Source of the DNA: DAOVRL01 sp964459805
Lineage (GTDB): Bacteria > Planctomycetota > Phycisphaerae > Sedimentisphaerales > Anaerobacaceae
Assembly (NCBI GenBank): GCA_964459805.1
Contig: CAYWOD010000059.1
Span: forward strand, 1-17,334
Direction of reading: 5' to 3'
DNA length: 17,334 nucleotides
The translations under genes and the position numbers were made by a program. Positions 1 through 8,644 of this stretch are shown in pieces. Below the pieces are notes generated by a model. That model was given only the letters and a program-made list of their open reading frames with translations. It was not told the origin of the DNA and ran no database searches. Position 1 is the stretch's first letter. Each line of letters opens with the position of its first letter.

Positions 1-153
1 GGGTGTTCCCGATCTTTCTGTCGGGCCGAGGCGATATATGGGGCTTGGTGGTTCGACAGGCTATTAGCGATCGCTGAGAATTGGTTGTTATCCAGGATTG
101 TCGGCCAGGTAGTGTTTTGTTAAGGTAAATTCTAAGAGTTTAAGGAGAGCGTT

Positions 154-1098
154 ATGGCGTTGGTCAATACCAAGAAGATGTTCGAGATGGCCTATAAGAA
201 CGGTTATGCGGTCGGGGCGTTCAATGTAAACAATATGGAGATTACGCAGGGCATCATAGAGGCGGTGGCCGAGGAGAAGGCCCCGCTTATTCTGCAGGTC
301 TCGAAGGGTGCTCGCAAATACGCGAAGATCAGCTATCTCAAGGCGATTATCAATGTTGTTGTCGAGGAGAATCCGGACATTCCAATCGCGATAAACCTCG
401 ACCACGGCGATACATTTGAGACGTGCAAGCAGTTTGTCGATGACGGCTTTACGTCGGTAATGATCGACGCTTCGCACTATCCGTTCGAGGAAAACATTGA
501 AATGACGCGGAAGGTGGTCGAATATGCACACGCCAGAGATGTGGTGGTTGAAGCGGAGCTGGGTCAGTTGGGAGGGATTGAGGAAGACGTGGTCGGTGTT
601 GAGGACGTCGCCAAGCACGTAGCGGACCCGGACCAGGCGGTGGAGTTTGTCGAAAAGAGCGGGTGCGATTCTCTGGCGGTTGCCTGCGGGACGAGCCACG
701 GGGCCTACAAGTTCAAGACCGAGCCGAAACTGGCCTTCGACGTGATACAGGAGATCGGCGAGAGGCTTCCCGGATTTCCGCTGGTTATGCACGGTTCGAG
801 CAGTGTGCTGAAGGAGTTCGTTGATCTAATTAACAAGTACGGCGGGGATATGCCGAATGCAATGGGTGTGCCGGAAGCTGCTGTGAGCAAAGCGGCGAAG
901 ATGGCGATTTGCAAGGTGAACATCGATACGGACTTACGGCTGGCCCTGACGGCCAAAATCAGGCAGGTCTATGCTGAGACACCGGGTGAGTTCGACCCTC
1001 GCAAGTATCTCGGACCGGGCAGAGAGGCTATCAAGGCAATGGTCAAACACAAGCTGCACGTCCTTGGATGTGCCGGGAAAGCAGCCGAGTGTCTGTAA
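154..1098 (+). CDS. fba: Class II fructose-1,6-bisphosphate aldolase
   Basis: A 314-residue zinc-dependent aldolase of glycolysis and gluconeogenesis, cleaving fructose-1,6-bisphosphate to glyceraldehyde-3-phosphate and dihydroxyacetone phosphate in the cytoplasm. Visible class II signatures: NLDHGD (81-86), with D83 as likely catalytic Asp and H84 as zinc ligand; VEAELGQLGG (132-141) with E135; GTSHGAYK (179-186) with H182; MHGSSS (212-217) with H213; and the phosphate-binding KVNIDTDLR (254-262). Length is normal for the class IIB group. The ATG is preceded by AAGGAG at 142-147 with 6-nt spacing, which fixes the start. It may be cotranscribed with the protease gene that starts 22 bp after its stop. 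The 153 bp upstream hold no other gene that I can see. Tagatose-bisphosphate aldolase is a less likely alternative. Confidence 0.95.
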   Translation: MALVNTKKMFEMAYKNGYAVGAFNVNNMEITQGIIEAVAEEKAPLILQVSKGARKYAKISYLKAIINVVVEENPDIPIAINLDHGDTFETCKQFVDDGFTSVMIDASHYPFEENIEMTRKVVEYAHARDVVVEAELGQLGGIEEDVVGVEDVAKHVADPDQAVEFVEKSGCDSLAVACGTSHGAYKFKTEPKLAFDVIQEIGERLPGFPLVMHGSSSVLKEFVDLINKYGGDMPNAMGVPEAAVSKAAKMAICKVNIDTDLRLALTAKIRQVYAETPGEFDPRKYLGPGREAIKAMVKHKLHVLGCAGKAAECL

Positions 1099-1107
1099 TT
1101 TGTTGTT

Positions 1108-1113
1108 AAGGAG
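1108..1113 (+). promoter_or_regulatory. Shine-Dalgarno site supporting a TTG start
   Basis: AAGGAG lies 7 nt before the TTG at 1121, which is in frame with the S41 protease. The longest open frame begins at 971 inside the aldolase gene, but that extension has no ribosome site and would bury the signal peptide. The TTG start is therefore preferred. Confidence 0.8.
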
Positions 1114-1120
1114 CAGGTCT

Positions 1121-3436
1121 TTGTTGTTACAAAAATCAGAAAACACGCTTTGGAAACGCAGGGAAAGGTACTTTGTCTGGCTGATCTGGCTGATGACGGC
1201 GGTTTTTTCGTCTTGTGCGTGTGCGTTTGCGTCCCGGGCGGTCGTCCTGGATCCCTGTGACACTACCGGTGAAGTTCGGGAATCCGAGGCAGTTGAGCCC
1301 AGTACGGTTGAGAGAGTCTGCGAGTTGATTTTCCAGGGCGAGTTTGCTGCTGCCGGCAAGCTCATAGACAAATCGGGCGCAGAAGAGCACCCTCAGGCCC
1401 GATTTTTGTCGGAATTGGCCGAGATCGTGCGGGAATATGAGGATATCGGCAAGCGGCGTCAGTCGGCCCGCAAAGCTGCGTACAAGGAGCAATTGGCCGG
1501 GTTAGAGAAGTTTCACAACGGAGCCGATGCCAACAACACCAATGACGTCGTTGATGCGAATGATGCAGACCCGAACGATGCAAACGACGTTTCTCTGGTG
1601 CTTTTGGTAGTCGCCAAGGTCCGTGAGTTCGCCGACGATCTGCAGAAAGAGCAGCTCCTTGACGACGAGTTCGTTAAACAGACGATCCAGAAAGCGGTGG
1701 ACAGGGCCGCCGGGTTCGAGACGCAGGGCAAGTGGCTGGAGGCATACACAAACTGCTACTATTGGCTGGGGGCAATCGACCCCAACAACGAGGCGTATTC
1801 GGATTATGCCGAGGAGCTCCTGGACAAGGCCCAGATCGCCGCTTCCTTCGAGGACAGCCCCTGTGAGACCAGCGAGGAGCGCTATGAAGGGATAAAGAAG
1901 GAGATGTTTGTCCGTGCGATTCATGCGCTGAGCGTGAATTACGTAAGCCTTATCGACTACCGCGAAATGGCGACCAAGGCGGTTAATCGCTGTAAATTGC
2001 TGGCCGAAGTGATGGGCAAGCCATCGGTATTGAGTGTGGATTCGAAGGAAGAATCGGATGAGGGTGAGAAGGAGTCTGTTTCGCCTCCGGACAAGCAGAA
2101 GCTGACGGCCTGGCTGGCGGCTCTGGCGGCAGTCGAAGATGAAATGAAGGACGCGCCCACAGGGTTCAACAAGGGCAATTTTATGGAGGTTTTCGACAGA
2201 GTCCTTACGCTGAACACGACTATTGTGCAGTTGCCCGAACCGGTGCTGATCGCCCAGTTTTCCGAGGCGGCGCTGTCGGCCCTTGATCCCTATACTGTTA
2301 TGGTTTGGCCCAAGCAGGTGCAGGATTTTGAGAAGATGATGACCAATGAGTTTACGGGGGTTGGCGTAGAGATCTCGAAGCGCCAGGGCCTGTTGACTGT
2401 GGCAAGCCTTCTTCCTGATACGCCGGCGTACAATTCCGGGCTTGATGCGGGCGACATTATAGAGAAGGTGAACGGAGTCGAGACCAAGGATATGACTCTT
2501 ATGTGTGCGGTCCACAAGATTACCGGGCCCAAGGGCACGGAGGTTTTGCTGACGATAAAGCGACCCGGCGAGGAGAAGACCAAGGATATTACGATTACCC
2601 GGGACACGATAAAAGTCCCGACGATTCGCGGCTGGCAAAGGACCGAAGCGGGTAAATGGCTGCATATCGTTGACGAGAAGAATAAGATCGGTTATGTGCG
2701 GCTGACCAGTTTTTCGGGACAGAGCGCTTCAGGCCTGGAAGAGGCCCTGCTTGAGCTCGAGTCGGAAGGCCTGGAGGGGCTGATTTTGGATTTGCGGTTT
2801 AATACCGGCGGGCTCCTGGAGAGTGCGGTTGCAGTGGCCGACAAATTTCTCGATGGGGGTTTGATAGTCAAGACGCAGCCCGGCCCGGGGTTTGGCAAGT
2901 GGCCGTCGTATTCCCCGGCGCACAAGAGCAAGACGCATCCGAATTATTCGCTTGTGATATTAATAAACTCCAGCTCGGCCAGTGCTTCGGAGATCGTATC
3001 GGGGGCGTTGGCGGACGAAGAGCATAAGCGGGCGGTTTTGGTGGGGGCCAGAACCCACGGCAAAGGCAGTGTGCAGGGTATAACTCACTATCCCGGCGGG
3101 GGTGCGCAGCTTAAATACACGATGGCGTATTATCATTTACCTTCCAGCCAAAGGGTCGAAAGCCGGGACGCAATGGAGAAGCAGGGCAGGACGGATTGGG
3201 GTATTGGGCCGAATGTCGAGGTCAAGCTTAGAAGCGATGAGCTTAAAGAAATGATTGACACGCAGAGGGACAACGACGTGCTGGTTCAGGCAGGGCGCAA
3301 CGGCGTCGGCCCGGAACTGAAGAAGCACACAATCAAAGAGAGTCTCGCGGCTGACCCGCAGTTAGCGGTTGGTTTTCTGGTTGTTAAGAGCAAATTGATT
3401 CAAGCCCGGGCCTCTGCTGCGGCCGAGCAGAATTGA
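1121..3436 (+). CDS. Secreted S41-family (CtpA-like) serine protease with PDZ domain
   Basis: A 771-residue carboxyl-terminal processing protease, read from TTG 1121. Residues 1-38 form a signal peptide: basic KRRER at 12-16, hydrophobic segment about 18-36, AFA cleavage region. A helical N-terminal region follows, interrupted by an Asn/Asp-rich stretch at about 133-156 and an acidic stretch at about 307-320. The PDZ domain spans about 410-485 (FTGVGVEI, LDAGDIIEKVNG). The S41 core spans about 520-700: LDLRFNTGG (557-564), SASASE with likely nucleophile S623, and THGKGSVQ with general base K648 and Q652, in the spacing known for B. subtilis CtpB. It should act outside the cytoplasmic membrane on protein C-termini. 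The N-terminal 350 residues match no family I recognise and make it longer than typical CtpA. Lipoprotein processing at a Cys near 32 is possible, but the lipobox is poor. Confidence 0.9.
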   Translation: MLLQKSENTLWKRRERYFVWLIWLMTAVFSSCACAFASRAVVLDPCDTTGEVRESEAVEPSTVERVCELIFQGEFAAAGKLIDKSGAEEHPQARFLSELAEIVREYEDIGKRRQSARKAAYKEQLAGLEKFHNGADANNTNDVVDANDADPNDANDVSLVLLVVAKVREFADDLQKEQLLDDEFVKQTIQKAVDRAAGFETQGKWLEAYTNCYYWLGAIDPNNEAYSDYAEELLDKAQIAASFEDSPCETSEERYEGIKKEMFVRAIHALSVNYVSLIDYREMATKAVNRCKLLAEVMGKPSVLSVDSKEESDEGEKESVSPPDKQKLTAWLAALAAVEDEMKDAPTGFNKGNFMEVFDRVLTLNTTIVQLPEPVLIAQFSEAALSALDPYTVMVWPKQVQDFEKMMTNEFTGVGVEISKRQGLLTVASLLPDTPAYNSGLDAGDIIEKVNGVETKDMTLMCAVHKITGPKGTEVLLTIKRPGEEKTKDITITRDTIKVPTIRGWQRTEAGKWLHIVDEKNKIGYVRLTSFSGQSASGLEEALLELESEGLEGLILDLRFNTGGLLESAVAVADKFLDGGLIVKTQPGPGFGKWPSYSPAHKSKTHPNYSLVILINSSSASASEIVSGALADEEHKRAVLVGARTHGKGSVQGITHYPGGGAQLKYTMAYYHLPSSQRVESRDAMEKQGRTDWGIGPNVEVKLRSDELKEMIDTQRDNDVLVQAGRNGVGPELKKHTIKESLAADPQLAVGFLVVKSKLIQARASAAAEQN

Positions 3437-3483
3437 CTTTGGGCTTTAGATGTGCGTGGACCAGGTCACAGGCTTAACGATGT

Positions 3484-4959
3484 GTGAGTATGGTAGAAAA
3501 AAGGGAAATTTCCGGCGGGGCGGACAAGTTTGAGCGGCAAAGGCGGGAGAAGCTCTGCCTGATCAGGGAATTGGGCGTTGACCCTTACGGGGGCAGATAT
3601 GAGGGGGCCGAGCCGGCGGCCCAGGTCAAGGGCAGGTTCAAGGACGACGACGAGACTCAACAGGCCAAATGTGCCGGCAGGATCGTATTGCTGCGAGACA
3701 TTGGCAAGCTGATTTTTATTACTCTGCGCGACCGCAGCGGGACCATCCAGGTCGGCTTGAGCAAGAAGCTCCTGGGTGAGACCTGGAAGCTGGCCAAACT
3801 GCTCGATCTTGGTGATATAATCGGCGCCGCCGGTCAGTTGGGCAAGACCAGGACGGGGGAGATTACTATATGGGTCGCCGGGGACGGTTTGACACTTCTG
3901 AGCAAATGTCTGCGTCAGCCGCCTGAGAAATTTCACGGCTTAGCGGACGTTGACCAGCGTTACAGACAGAGGTACGTGGATTTGTGGGCGAATCCCGAAG
4001 TGATGGGGCGGTTCAAGAATCGCACTGCGATCATCGGCACGATTCGTGAGTATCTGACGTCGAGGGGCTTTTTTGAAGTTGAGACACCGATGATGCAGAC
4101 GATCGCCGGCGGTGCGGCGGCCAAACCGTTCGTGACGCATCATAACAGTCTGGATATGGATTTGTTCCTGCGGATTTCGCCGGAGCTGTTTCTAAAACGG
4201 CTGCTCGTCGGCGGGATGGAACGGGTCTTTGAGGTAAACCGGAACTTCCGCAACGAAGGGCTCAGCAGACAGCATAACCCGGAATTTACGATGTTGGAGG
4301 TGTATCAGGCTTACGGCGATTACAACGTGATGATGGATTTGACCGAGGAACTGATAGGACTTTGCGTGGAGAAATACTGCGAGGGCAAGCACGTTCAGTG
4401 CGGGGATGTTACGATTGATTTGGAGCCGCCCTGGCGGCGGGCCACATACGCGGAGCTGCTGAAAGAATACGCCGGCTGTGACATCGACGACATAAAGGCT
4501 GTAAGGGCGAAAGCGGAGGCCCTTGAACTCGAACAAGCGGATATGGACGATGTGGTGGTCGTGAACGAGGTTTTTGAAGCCGCCGTAGAGGATAATCTTG
4601 TTGCGCCAACGTTTGTGATTGATTATCCGGCGCCGTTATGTCCGCTGACGAAGCGCAAGAAAGGCGATCCGCGATACGCCGAGCGGTTTGAGCTGTATAT
4701 CGCGGGTATGGAGCTGGCCAATGCGTACACGGAGCTGAATGACCCGGCCGTGCAGGAAGAGAACTTTCAGATTCAGCTTCGCGGCCAGGAAGATACAATG
4801 GCGACGATGGACAGGGATTTTATAACGGCGTTGAAATACGGGATGCCACCGGCCGGCGGATTAGGGATCGGAATCGACAGGCTCATAATGGTCCTGACCG
4901 GCGCCTCGACTATTCGTGACGTGGTGCTCTTTCCGCTTCTTAGACCTGCAAAAGATTAG
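3484..4959 (+). CDS. lysS: Lysyl-tRNA synthetase, class II
   Basis: A 491-residue cytoplasmic synthetase that charges tRNA-Lys. An N-terminal OB-fold anticodon-binding domain (about 64-140: GRIVLLRDIGKLIFITLRD) precedes the class II catalytic domain. Motif 1 lies near 176-203 (RFKNR...FFEVETPMM), motif 2 is FRNEGLSRQHNPEFTMLE (255-272), and motif 3 is GLGIGIDRLIMVL (459-471). The lysine pocket signature RFELYIAGMELANAYTELND (401-420) supports lysine over aspartate or asparagine. Length is normal. The start may be GTG 3484 or ATG 3490 (two residues shorter); neither has a Shine-Dalgarno site. A short hairpin follows the stop. It lies 47 bp after the protease gene. Confidence 0.95.
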   Translation: MSMVEKREISGGADKFERQRREKLCLIRELGVDPYGGRYEGAEPAAQVKGRFKDDDETQQAKCAGRIVLLRDIGKLIFITLRDRSGTIQVGLSKKLLGETWKLAKLLDLGDIIGAAGQLGKTRTGEITIWVAGDGLTLLSKCLRQPPEKFHGLADVDQRYRQRYVDLWANPEVMGRFKNRTAIIGTIREYLTSRGFFEVETPMMQTIAGGAAAKPFVTHHNSLDMDLFLRISPELFLKRLLVGGMERVFEVNRNFRNEGLSRQHNPEFTMLEVYQAYGDYNVMMDLTEELIGLCVEKYCEGKHVQCGDVTIDLEPPWRRATYAELLKEYAGCDIDDIKAVRAKAEALELEQADMDDVVVVNEVFEAAVEDNLVAPTFVIDYPAPLCPLTKRKKGDPRYAERFELYIAGMELANAYTELNDPAVQEENFQIQLRGQEDTMATMDRDFITALKYGMPPAGGLGIGIDRLIMVLTGASTIRDVVLFPLLRPAKD

Positions 4960-4966
4960 AACCGAA

Positions 4967-4985
4967 CCCCACGTAAAACGTGGGG
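4967..4985. repeat. Short perfect palindrome downstream of lysS
   Basis: CCCCACGT, loop AAA, ACGTGGGG: an 8-bp perfect stem just after the lysS stop and 22 bp before the Lol-type permease gene. No T-run follows on the plus strand, so it is a poor intrinsic terminator. It may be a small REP-like palindrome or an mRNA-stabilising hairpin. Confidence 0.6.
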
Positions 4986-5007
4986 CTAAATACAAACGGC
5001 TGACACA

Positions 5008-6357
5008 ATGTTAAAATTATTTTTGTGGCTGCGATATCTGCGCAAGAGGAAGATAGTATTTCTGAGTATTGCCGCAGTTGCGCTGTCTGTGTCGCTGTTA
5101 GTGGTTGTTTCCAGTCTGTTTACCGGCTTCATCAATGCGTATGAGCAAAGCGCGGTTGAGACAATAGGCGATATTGTCCTGACGTCGCCCACCAGGTTTT
5201 CAAAATATCCGCAGTTTACAGAGCGTCTGGAGCGATTGGGTGCGCTGGAGGCTGCAACGGCGACGCTCTCGTCTCAAGGCCTGCTGCATCTTGGCAGGGG
5301 CAACGTTCGTGCGGTGAACGTCTGGGGGATTGACCCCGGGCGGCGTGCGAAGGTGACCGGCTACAAGGACTCGCTGCTTGAGCAAAAAGACTCGCCCGGC
5401 GTCCCGTCTTTAGAAGTAGTCGGCGGCCCGGAAAGAACCGGCGGATTTGTGGGCATCGCGGTGGTGACCGAGCCCAATGAAAAGACGGATGAATATGATC
5501 TGGACGCGGTCAGAGAAATCGTCGGCGAGCAGGTTGTTCTCACCACCGGCTCGGTAGCCGAGCAGGAGGGTTCTTCATCAGGTGATGCGGGCACGCGATT
5601 CAAAAGAAAGACCATCAAGTTTACGGTGGTGGATGTTGTTTTCACGGGTGTTTATGATCTCGACAAGAGGCTCGTTTATCTGCCGATAAAACGACTGCAG
5701 GAGATTCTGTATCCCGACGAAGGCGAGGTTGCCGACCAGATACAAATCAAGTTAGCGGCCGGAACCGATGCGGAATCGGCTGTGGTGCAGATTCGCGGCG
5801 CCTGGGAGGGATTTGTTGACGAGCAGCTTGACGGGGACCCATACCTTAAAGGATATGCCGATATCGAGACGGCCAAACAGATGCAGAGCCGATATGTGGC
5901 CGAGATACGAAAACAGATGGGGGTCCTGCTGCTGATATTTGGTGTCGTCAGCTTCAGCGTGGTGGTGCTCGTATTCTGCATATTCTATATGATAGTAACG
6001 ACAAAACGCAGGGACATCGCAATAATCAAGAGCTGCGGTACGGCGAGCGGTTCGGTCGGCTGGATTTTTGTCGGGTTCGGGGTCTGTGTGGGAGTAATTG
6101 GGTCGGGTATCGGATCTGTTCTGGGATACTTTATCACCAGGAACGTCAATACGATTGAGAATTGGATAAGGATAATCTTCGGGCTTAAATTGTGGAAGAG
6201 CAGTGTGTATATGTTCAGTAAGATACCTAACGAAGTCAACTGGCTGTGGGCTTTGCCTATCGTATTGTGTGCTATTGGAGCCGCTGCGGTCGGGACTTTG
6301 ATACCTGCGATTGTCGCGGCGCGGACAAGGCCGGTGGAGATTCTGAGATACGAATAA
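5008..6357 (+). CDS. LolC/LolE-like ABC transporter permease (first of two)
   Basis: A 449-residue inner-membrane permease with MacB/FtsX architecture: one N-terminal helix (about 16-40), a large periplasmic domain (about 41-300), then three helices (about 304-331, 348-376, 411-438). The N-terminus resembles LolC/LolE. The conserved WGIDP (106-110) in the periplasmic domain, the KRRDIAIIKSCG coupling segment after helix 2 (333-344) and the C-terminal PAIVAARTRPVEILRYE are typical of Lol permeases. It probably pairs with the next permease and the LolD-like ATPase to extract lipoproteins from the inner membrane toward the outer membrane. No Shine-Dalgarno sequence precedes the ATG. A MacB-like efflux permease is less likely, because of the two-permease arrangement and the separate ATPase. 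No lolA or lolB is in view. Confidence 0.85.
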   Translation: MLKLFLWLRYLRKRKIVFLSIAAVALSVSLLVVVSSLFTGFINAYEQSAVETIGDIVLTSPTRFSKYPQFTERLERLGALEAATATLSSQGLLHLGRGNVRAVNVWGIDPGRRAKVTGYKDSLLEQKDSPGVPSLEVVGGPERTGGFVGIAVVTEPNEKTDEYDLDAVREIVGEQVVLTTGSVAEQEGSSSGDAGTRFKRKTIKFTVVDVVFTGVYDLDKRLVYLPIKRLQEILYPDEGEVADQIQIKLAAGTDAESAVVQIRGAWEGFVDEQLDGDPYLKGYADIETAKQMQSRYVAEIRKQMGVLLLIFGVVSFSVVVLVFCIFYMIVTTKRRDIAIIKSCGTASGSVGWIFVGFGVCVGVIGSGIGSVLGYFITRNVNTIENWIRIIFGLKLWKSSVYMFSKIPNEVNWLWALPIVLCAIGAAAVGTLIPAIVAARTRPVEILRYE

Positions 6358-6395
6358 TGAATAACGAATGATGACTATCTTACAGAGTACTACGC

Positions 6396-7910
6396 ATGTA
6401 TAAAGTTATTTTAGCAACACGGTACTTATTGAAACGGCGTATCACGTATTTCGCCGTACTGGCGGTTGCGCTTTGTGTCTTTATTGTGGTTGTTGTGATG
6501 ACGGTGATGACGGGCCTTGTGGGCGATTTCAAGCTGAAGAACCACAATTTTGTGGGGGACTGTGTTGTCGGGACCGAATCTCTGGTCGGATTTGGGTACT
6601 ATGAGGATTTTGTGAAGGTACTGGAGGGCAGTGAGTTTGTTGACAGTATCTCGGAGGTCATAAAGAGCTACGCTCTTTTGAGTCCCCGCGGCCGAGACCT
6701 GAACGTCGGCATCGAGATTATGGGTATTGACCCTGCAAGGCACAGCCGGGCTACGGGTTTCGGTAAAACACTGCATTACACGAGGAACGAAGCTCTCCGC
6801 CGGCAAATCAAGGCCGCACGGGATATTGACTTCGAGAAGCTCGCTGCCGAAGGAGACATCGACCTTGAAGGGATTCACTCTTTTCTGAACGGCGATACCA
6901 CGCTGGAGGCAGAGAGCATTGATGCAATAGCGGAGCATCTTGGCGTTCACATAGATGTATCCAGGGCGTTTGAGCCGAGCTATGACCCGAATCTTCCGGG
7001 TTGTGTGCTGGGTATTGATTTGGCTCTGCAGCGTGATTCCAAGAGCCGGTATTCTTATGATGCCAACCCTTCGCGAATAGGCTTTTCGATAACTTGTTTT
7101 CCTCTGACGTCGCGAGGTGCTCTGGCCGGGGCCGGGGCGGTGCCGGTCAACACAAAGACTTTCTACTACAGCGACCATTCGCACAGTGGTTTGGCGAGGG
7201 TGGACAGCTCGCTGATCTATTTGCCTTTCGAGTGGGCCCAGGAGCTTTGCGGGATGGCCGGGGCGGTCAAGAGGGTCAACGCTATTCATATAAAGTTTAA
7301 GCCGGATGTCGAGCTGGACGCCGGGTGTCAGGCGATTGGGCGGCTGTGGAAGGAATTCAAAGAGGAAAAGGCAGGCGAGACCCAGGCATATCTGTTGGAT
7401 ACGGTAAGCGTGCAGAACTGGAAGGGTCATAGGCGCACGTTCATCGCGGCGATGGAAAAGGAACAAACGATGATGACTGCTATGTTTGGCTTTGTGGGGA
7501 TTACGACGGTTTTTATCATCTTTGTCGTTTTCTATATGCTGATCAGCCACAAGAGCAAGGACATCGGGGTATTGAAAAGTATAGGTGTTTCCAGCGCAGA
7601 TATTATCGAACTATTTGCGGGTTTTGCTTTTTTGGTGGGTCTGTTGGGCTCTTTTATCGGTTTGTTGGGCGGCTGTTACTTCCTGGAAAAGATAAACCGG
7701 ATAGAAGACTGGCTTTTCGAGCAATTTCATTTTCAGTTGTGGGACAGAACGATTTACGCTATAGGTGAGATTCCCAGCGAGGTGAGCCCAAAAGTCCTGG
7801 CAGTGATAGTTGTTTCTGCGATAGCGGCCTGCCTTGTAGGAGCACTGATTCCGAGCTGGCAGGCGGCGAGGTCGAGACCGGTAGAGGCTTTGCAGGTGAA
7901 CCAATTATGA
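6396..7910 (+). CDS. LolE/LolC-like ABC transporter permease with inserted HTH-like segment
   Basis: A 504-residue partner permease with the same four-helix layout: helix 1 about 18-42, helices 2-4 about 360-383, 404-428 and 466-488. Conserved points are MGIDP (109-113), KSKDIGVLKSIGVSS (386-400) and the C-terminal PSWQAARSRPVEALQ (486-500). It is about 90 residues longer than E. coli LolE. Much of the excess sits between GIDP...TGFG (109-123) and GCVLGIDLA (202-210). Residues 134-186 there read like an XRE-type helix-turn-helix domain (see findings), although this loop should be periplasmic. The gene starts 38 bp after the first permease with no clear Shine-Dalgarno, and its stop overlaps the start of the ATPase gene by 4 nt (ATGA), indicating one operon. 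Confidence 0.85.
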   Translation: MYKVILATRYLLKRRITYFAVLAVALCVFIVVVVMTVMTGLVGDFKLKNHNFVGDCVVGTESLVGFGYYEDFVKVLEGSEFVDSISEVIKSYALLSPRGRDLNVGIEIMGIDPARHSRATGFGKTLHYTRNEALRRQIKAARDIDFEKLAAEGDIDLEGIHSFLNGDTTLEAESIDAIAEHLGVHIDVSRAFEPSYDPNLPGCVLGIDLALQRDSKSRYSYDANPSRIGFSITCFPLTSRGALAGAGAVPVNTKTFYYSDHSHSGLARVDSSLIYLPFEWAQELCGMAGAVKRVNAIHIKFKPDVELDAGCQAIGRLWKEFKEEKAGETQAYLLDTVSVQNWKGHRRTFIAAMEKEQTMMTAMFGFVGITTVFIIFVVFYMLISHKSKDIGVLKSIGVSSADIIELFAGFAFLVGLLGSFIGLLGGCYFLEKINRIEDWLFEQFHFQLWDRTIYAIGEIPSEVSPKVLAVIVVSAIAACLVGALIPSWQAARSRPVEALQVNQL

Positions 7911-8605
7911 GTAAGGGCAATTTCATAATAAGAGCCGATAGGCTTTATAAGTCGTACAGGATGGGCGCAACGAAGGTCAAGGTCCTCAAGGGTCTCGATT
8001 TGGCTGTGGAAAGGGGGGAGTTTGTAGCGATAATCGGGGCATCGGGCAGCGGCAAGAGTACGCTTCTGCACATATTGGGCGCGCTGGACAAGCCGAACAG
8101 GGGTGTTGTCGAATTCGAGGGAAGGGATTTAGGCAGGCAGAGCGGGCGCGAGCTGAACAGATTTCGCAACAAGATGGTGGGGTTTGTTTTTCAGTTTTAT
8201 CACTTATTGGACGAATTAAGTGTGTTGGAGAATGTTTTTCTGCCGACGATGGCCTCGCGGAGCGTGTTGGGCTGGTTTGGGTGCCGCCGGTGGGCGAGAA
8301 ACCGGGCCGACCAACTGCTTGTGCGGCTGGGCCTCGCTGAACGGGCCGGGCATAAGCCTTATCAGCTCTCCGGCGGGGAAAGGCAGAGGGTGGCTATCGC
8401 CCGGGCGTTGATGAATAAGCCGAGGCTGCTTCTGGCCGATGAGCCGACAGGAAATCTTGACTCTGCGACAGGAAATGGTATTTTAGACGTCCTTGAAGAA
8501 TTGAACAGGGCCGGCCAGACGATAGTGATGGTAACGCACGATGAGCGGATTGCCCGAAGGGCCGGCCGAATAATTACATTGGCCGACGGCAAAATAAGGA
8601 CTTAG
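7907..8605 (+). CDS. lolD: LolD-like ABC transporter ATP-binding protein
   Basis: A 232-residue cytoplasmic ATPase that should power the two permeases encoded just upstream. All motifs are present: Walker A GASGSGKST (44-52), Q-loop Q96 in FVFQFYHLLDELSVLENV, signature LSGGERQ (154-160), Walker B LLLADEP (174-180), D-loop GNLD and switch H211 in VTHDE. FQFYHLLDELSVLENV is typical of the LolD/MacB subfamily. A slightly enlarged helical segment (MASRSVLGWFGCRRWARNR, 115-133) lies before the signature. The start overlaps the permease stop (ATGA), with AGGTGA at 7892-7897 as a possible ribosome site. The subfamily also contains MacB and FtsE ATPases; Lol is favoured by the neighbours. Confidence 0.88.
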   Translation: MSKGNFIIRADRLYKSYRMGATKVKVLKGLDLAVERGEFVAIIGASGSGKSTLLHILGALDKPNRGVVEFEGRDLGRQSGRELNRFRNKMVGFVFQFYHLLDELSVLENVFLPTMASRSVLGWFGCRRWARNRADQLLVRLGLAERAGHKPYQLSGGERQRVAIARALMNKPRLLLADEPTGNLDSATGNGILDVLEELNRAGQTIVMVTHDERIARRAGRIITLADGKIRT

Positions 8606-8644
8606 CCGCCGAATAGTGCAGTGTTACACATGTTCTCAGAGGTC

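Noticed and set aside
88..792. 234-codon minus-strand open frame over the aldolase gene
   Set aside because: It is antisense to an unmistakable class II aldolase and has no ribosome site or recognisable motif.
971..1120. Extension of the S41 protease upstream to 971
   Set aside because: It would overlap the aldolase by 128 bp and place 50 residues before the signal peptide. TTG 1121 has a well-spaced AAGGAG.
1629..1660. Frameshift in the S41 protease near the Asn/Asp-rich region
   Set aside because: The frame continues without a break from signal peptide to S41 core. The low-complexity stretch is a plausible linker.
1502..2665. 387-codon open frame on the minus strand inside the S41 protease gene
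   Set aside because: It lies antisense to a gene with clear PDZ and S41 motifs, and its Arg/Leu/His-rich translation resembles no family. It is a codon-bias shadow.
4967..4985. Palindrome after lysS as an intrinsic terminator
   Set aside because: The stem is good but no T-run follows on the plus strand; CTAAATAC follows instead. Listed as a repeat.
6426..7550. 374-codon open frame on the minus strand inside the second permease gene
   Set aside because: The plus strand encodes a recognisable Lol-type permease with helices and conserved ends; the antisense product has no domain-like pattern.
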